A stretch of 64,000 nucleotides of DNA, taken from Epiperipatus broadwayi (Eukaryota > Onychophora > Udeonychophora > Euonychophora > Peripatidae). The notes beneath the pieces were generated by a model. That model was given only the letters and a program-made list of their open reading frames with translations. It was not told the origin of the DNA and searched no databases. The stretch covers positions 312,001-376,000 of the forward strand of contig JAQFVV010000318.1 of assembly GCA_028023455.1 (NCBI GenBank), written 5' to 3'. Position 1 is the first letter of the stretch. Every line of letters begins with the position of its first letter. This document shows, one piece after another, positions 59,340-64,000 of the stretch. Made by a program: the position numbers and the translations under genes.

Positions 59340-59645
59340 GGACATCTAAAGAGTTATGGTGTGGAGTGGTTTGAAGCCTGTTTATTAAAGTATAAAGATT
59401 GGCTATCTTAATATAAGCTGAGCTTTGATTGTACATATGTGTGGAGATGATAATCTGGACCAACTGACAAGTGCTGGTTTAGAATGAAATACATATGTTG
59501 GTGGTTATTTATTTTATTGACATGTGTGTGATCAAGTATATCAATGGTATGAGATAGCATGGATGGTTGAGGGTCATGTGAAAGTCTGAGTTCAAACCCC
59601 ATACCTATTACATATATAAATGCAGATATTAAAAACCTATACTGT
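59340..59645 (+). repeat. Dispersed ~300-bp repeat, copy D with tRNA-like end
   Basis: Full-length match to 4690-4975. Its last 60 nt, GGTATGAGATAGC...CCCCATACC (59548-59607), can close an acceptor-like stem (GGTATG/CATACC) and contain an A-box-like TAGCATGGATGG and a B-box-like AGTTCAAACCC, although the box spacing is shorter than in a true tRNA. After it TATTACATATATAAATGCAG is shared with the copy at 16.88 kb. Possibly a SINE with a degenerate tRNA-related part; the orientation is odd because that part is at the 3' side. Confidence 0.6.
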
Positions 59646-59748
59646 AGAAAAAATATTATTCATTATAATGTATATACATTTACTGTCACATTATCCTACT
59701 ATAATAATAATTTTATGGTACTATCTTAATAAATATGATAATTTAAAG

Positions 59749-60294
59749 ATATAAACCAGTGATCTTCAATCTTTTCACACCTGTGGACTGGTAAAAATAA
59801 GGATAAGGTTCCACGGACCAGCAAAAATAAGGATAAGATTTTGCAGACCGGCAGAAGTCTATAGATAAATTTTCTTAAAGATAAGCATAATTGTTATAAC
59901 TGATCAAAACAACAATGTTAAATATATAAGATAAAGTTTTATATATATATGGAGTTTATATAATAAAAAACTTTTTTTTTAATTTTTTTAGAAAAGTAAT
60001 AAAAAATTTAATTCTACCCCTCCCCCCATAAACATCTGTGATAACTAGAAAAACAAATTAATTTATGAATGATTGATTAGATTTTGTTTTCGTTCTGTTT
60101 TCTTTTTTTTTTAATAGGGTAAAAATGAGATGGAAAAATAAATAAAAATCGGCTATATTAATTAAAAGTTTAAACTCTTCTTATTATTTATTATTACAAA
60201 CTTTTTACTGCCCGTCTAGCACGTGGACCTGCAGAAAAGTTCCATGGCCCGGTGCCGGGCCGTGGACCAAGGGTTGAAGAACACTGATATAAAC
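59749..60294. mobile_element. Non-autonomous hAT MITE with 8-bp TSD
   Basis: 530-bp element at 59757-60286 between perfect 8-bp duplications ATATAAAC (59749-59756 and 60287-60294). TIR CAGTGATCTTCAATCTTT; right end read inward CAGTGTTCTTCAACCCTT. Subterminal GGACCAGCAAAAATAAGGAT duplicates near the left, and CGGTGCCGGGCCGTGGACC near the right, are typical of hAT MITEs. No ORF. Its TIR differs from the autonomous-type hAT at 23.55 kb, so that element is probably not its source. Confidence 0.93.
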
Positions 60295-62500
60295 TACTGA
60301 GTTTTTAAGTGCATTGTCATTTGAACATGAATTAAAATCTTAACATCTTCCAGTAACAAGTATTTAATGTGTAATGCTAACCTAATTTAAAGAGACTTTG
60401 ATTTATTTTTACAACAACTTGCATCATCAATTATCAATTTACTATTTATGTAGTACTTATATTTCCTAAATGATTTAGCATGGTGGTAGAATTGCAGATT
60501 GTAAAAGCTAAAGATTCTTGAATTGATAATCAGCTGAGAAAAATAAAACAAAAAATTCAAATTAAATCAATTGAACTGTTTTGATCAACCTATGATTTGG
60601 GGTGCTTGATGTCATTTTACTTCCAAAATTACTTATTGTATGATTATATAAGTATTTATGTCATTCAGATTTGTATTATTTTATCGATAATTTATTTTTA
60701 AATCCATGATTGTAAATAAATTTTTACAAATGTCTTGCATCTCTTTTCTCAAACTACTGGTTAGATTATGTTCATAAAATCTATTAATTTTAATAAAATT
60801 ATGAAAGCACCTGGGCATGAATTTTTTCCAACTGCTACATAGTATTTTACATGAAAGCATCAACATTTAACCACATTGAAAGCATTACTATACTGTTCTT
60901 TCATTTTTTTAACAAATATGTTTGCATTTTTATATGTGACAAGACATAAAATATTTTATTAAAAACATCATAATCTATCAATATACTATCATCAAAAAAT
61001 AAAAACTAATGGTGATAATCAAGATTAATTTACTAGTGGAAGAACCAGGTCTAATAATTAATACTGTGAATAAACTTAATGGGTTATATCAAAATGTGTG
61101 TTCTCTATCAATTAAAAGATGTTTATAGTGTTGCATTAAATTTGAAGTGTTAACACCAAATATATGTGAACTTGATGACTAATATATTCAAATTTTAATA
61201 GCAACAATCTGAAATCATGTTTTTCATTTGAGAGATTAGAATATGTTAGATTTCTGCTTAACCTGGTAACTGGAAGTTGTTCTGAAAAAATGTATGTTTG
61301 TAGTGACAGAAGGTATTCTGATAAATTTTTACTTGTTGATAGTTTACAAGTATGGAACTCATGTCAGGAATGCTGTGCATTAATTTGATAGGTTATACAA
61401 TAACTCTTTAGTGCAATATTTAAGTATATGCACATATAAACACACGTTTGCATGTGTATATACATATATCGCAAACGCTAATAAAATAACTATAAACTCA
61501 AAAGAAACATATCATTTCACTGTAAATAGAGATGGGCTCATATAATCTTTTTACTTATTTATTTTTTGTATGCTCAACACATCCACTCTTATTTGATCAT
61601 CCCGATTAGCATGAGATTTTTATCCTTTAGCTAATAATATCCAGATCTTCATTTGTAAAAAGGTAATGGTTGCTCATATATATAACAAATATGTGCACAC
61701 ATGCACAATATTCAACAAAATTTTAATTGGAAATAAAATTACTACATTATTAGAAAAAATCATTTTTAAATAGGAAATGACTCAATGTCTAGGTGTGTAC
61801 TTGCATAATCGACTTTCTTAATTAAGTGTTTCTATTAAATAAAATGGAAAATTTATCAAATTCATAGAGCAATAAAATTAAAATAGATGAGCAAACTAGT
61901 TTAAAATTTAATAATTTATTTTTCATTAATTAATTTAATACGTTGCCTGATCTACTACTCATTATAAAACAAAAATAAATAATGCTAGAAATGTTTTAAT
62001 TGGTTTGAATTAATAAATAATTAAATTTTAATAATTTAATTTGCCATAATTTTCGCTTATTATTCATACGACTTAGCTGCAACTGTAGCAGCTATCCTGT
62101 GCATTTTAGGTCAGCATTAGAATAGCATGTTTGTAATTGATTCTAGTTCACTAAAATAAAAATAATATGTTTAGTGTTTAATCACCCATTTGAGTACGTG
62201 AATATTATATATTTTTTTCATTTGTCATGAGATTATTATCGCCATTCTTATATAATAAAAGAGAGTATGACCACAAAATATATGCTACATACTGGGTACT
62301 AATAATGTAATACATTTTATTATAGAATTTATGTCCAAAAGACTCGTCAGTCAGGATATATTAAAGAAATCCTAACCTTGTAGTCGTCATCTACTCTTGT
62401 TAACAAAGTCAATTCCAATGCTATTTTCAAATTAATATTTCCTTTTGTATTTTTGTAATTTCATTTTAAAATTATGACATTTTAATTTTACACCAACAAG
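60295..62500. other. AT-rich non-coding stretch
   Basis: Nothing supported; short ORFs are motif-free. Confidence 0.5.
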
Positions 62501-64000
62501 ATTTTTTTCCCTCAAATATTTATTAAACAAGTACAATGTTTACAATGACAATTATGTATACATGGTAAATTAAAAGGGAAAGCTAGAATTACAAATATAA
62601 AGAAGGATTACCTGAGGATAAATAAATATAAGATAGTAATATTCTGGGCAAGAGGTAAAGCTGAATACTCGGTATACTGTTAACACACAAATAGGCCAAT
62701 TAAGCTCACCCACTCGCCCAGACCAATTACCTCACACTACCAAGAATCACTTAGTCAATCTAGAGCTCAGTCAGATCACCACTGGAAAATCTCTGCAACT
62801 ATGGAGGCTTAGGTATTGTATGCTAAATCTGATATGTTCAGTTAAATATTATCCATTTTGATAACATAAGGATCTGACCTTCTAATTATTAACAAAACCA
62901 GCTTCAGTGATATCTTAGGCAGAAGAAACAAAGCGTTTTACCAGCAATCATTCTTTCAATGCAATCAGAGTCCATGTTTCCTCAAATAATACTTTTGGAG
63001 ATAGGAGCATGTCATGGTTTTTAAATTTTATAAGTTTATTCAGAAAGAATTTTTCCTCTTGAACTGCACTGGGATTGAAAACCATTTTACAATGAGTAGA
63101 CCAGAATGCATAGTTGATGAATAATGAAAGCCTAATAGTAGACATGGATCTTGTCTTAATGCTGTCCTTAAAAGAGGTAATTCTAAGGTTATCTGTGACA
63201 ACAACAACAACAAGATTTATAAAGGATTTCATGACAAAAATGCCATAATCACTTAAATCAATTAATTTTTATCATTAACAATAAGTGTGGAATATCAAAT
63301 GGCAAGATTAAACTCAAATGTCTAGTTTTTCTAGTAAGCATCTCTTATGATAGCAGGAGGAGGTACTTACTACTCGTATTTCATTCTTTCAGTAGTCAAT
63401 TTATGCTAATGAAAATTTTTTAGCAACTTTAATTATTTTTAATACCAAGGCAAGATATGAGCTAGATATATAAGTTTGAAATCAATTCTGAGTCTGTACA
63501 TTTTAGTAATCCCAGTTTTAAAATAATTACAGGCCCCGATGCCTTTTGTTAAATGAACATCCTTCTAATCACTAGCTATCATTAACAGTAAGCACTGACT
63601 TATTCATCATGGTCATGAGAAGATTTCTAACAAGCTTTCATCTTAAAAGAAAAATATATATCATACGTTCAACATACAAATATGTTTATAAAAAAACGTA
63701 AGTGGAATAACAAGTTTTATTAAACCACATTTATTTAACAGACTAAAAAAATAAGTACTTCGCAGCTCTGTTTCATACTTCAAATAAGGGATATAGCAGT
63801 TAATTGCATTAATCATTACAATACAATGTCATTTTTATTGCATATACTAATTCAAAGTTTTTGTAAATGCTTTAATATGCTTTAATTAAAATATTTTATT
63901 ATTTGCATTATCAATAGATTATTTATTTTAAAAGTATACAATGAACCTACTTTAATCAGACAGACAATATTTTAATTCATGTTTTTAAGCATATGTTAAT
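62501..64000. other. Non-coding stretch to window end
   Basis: 62640-63250 is less AT-rich (CACCCACTCGCCCAGACCAA) and holds a 94-codon - strand ORF (62948-63232) containing a run of valines from a short (CAA)n. It has no domain I recognise and could be an old repeat or chance. Confidence 0.4.

Noticed and set aside
62948-63232. 94-codon - strand ORF
   Set aside because: No recognisable domain, Val run from a (CAA)n tract, and no splice or promoter context that I can support.

Overview
The window is 64 kb of very AT-rich, gene-poor eukaryotic (animal) DNA. It has no long open reading frame outside transposon relics, no bacterial-style gene packing, many homopolymer and (TA)n/(CT)n/(AAT)n microsatellites, and a dense population of decayed mobile elements of metazoan type (RTE-like and other LINEs, a Penelope-like element, a GTF2IRD2/ZBED-like hAT transposon, TTAA-flanked MITEs, tRNA-derived SINEs). 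The species cannot be named from the sequence. The 5'-most LINE resembles the 'tick transposon' class of LINE from memory, so an arachnid or another large-genome invertebrate is plausible, but this is weak inference. No host gene is convincingly present; two short exon-like islands (about 29.09-29.16 kb and 35.4-35.55 kb) are the only candidates.

Layout. 0-2.8 kb: LINE relic, + strand, running in from outside the window (endonuclease tail, reverse transcriptase, C-terminal zinc knuckle). 3.2 kb: CT microsatellite. 4.0-4.2 kb: a complete tRNA-derived SINE with a 12-bp target-site duplication. 4.7-5.0 kb: member of a ~300-bp dispersed repeat seen again at 16.8 and 59.1-59.6 kb. 5.95-9.35 kb: nearly full-length RTE-like LINE, - strand, with (TGA)n tail, broken by a few stops and frameshifts. 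12.4-14.4 kb, 22 kb and 48.8-49.2 kb: members of a fold-back repeat family; the 48.8-kb copy keeps both long inverted arms. 23.55-27.88 kb: complete hAT element with TIRs and a perfect 8-bp TSD. Its transposase gene is split by an old TTAA-type MITE, which is itself split by a second, much younger copy of the same MITE. 30.3-31.9 kb: Penelope-like reverse transcriptase relic, + strand. 40.97 kb: tRNA-Gly(TCC)-like sequence that looks like a SINE head. 41.5-42.6 kb: reverse transcriptase relic, - strand. 45.6-47.5 kb: possible solo LTR. 50.3 kb: another SINE with a 13-bp TSD. 53.3-53.5 kb: hairpin MITE. 53.7-57.4 kb: LINE relic, + strand (ORF1, endonuclease, start of RT), into which the near-identical sister of the young MITE (55.84-56.58 kb) and a 310-bp palindrome-ended MITE (56.78-57.09 kb) have inserted. 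59.76-60.29 kb: non-autonomous hAT MITE with TIRs and a perfect 8-bp TSD.

How the parts relate: nothing here looks like an operon or a host pathway. The story is one of layered transposition. The most informative object is the three-level nest at 23.55-27.88 kb together with its twin at 55.84 kb, which gives a relative chronology (hAT and LINE old, first MITE intermediate, second MITE recent). The second is a SINE family with almost no body, in which at least two different tRNA-like heads share one short 3' tail. All similarity statements were made by eye; no database search was run.
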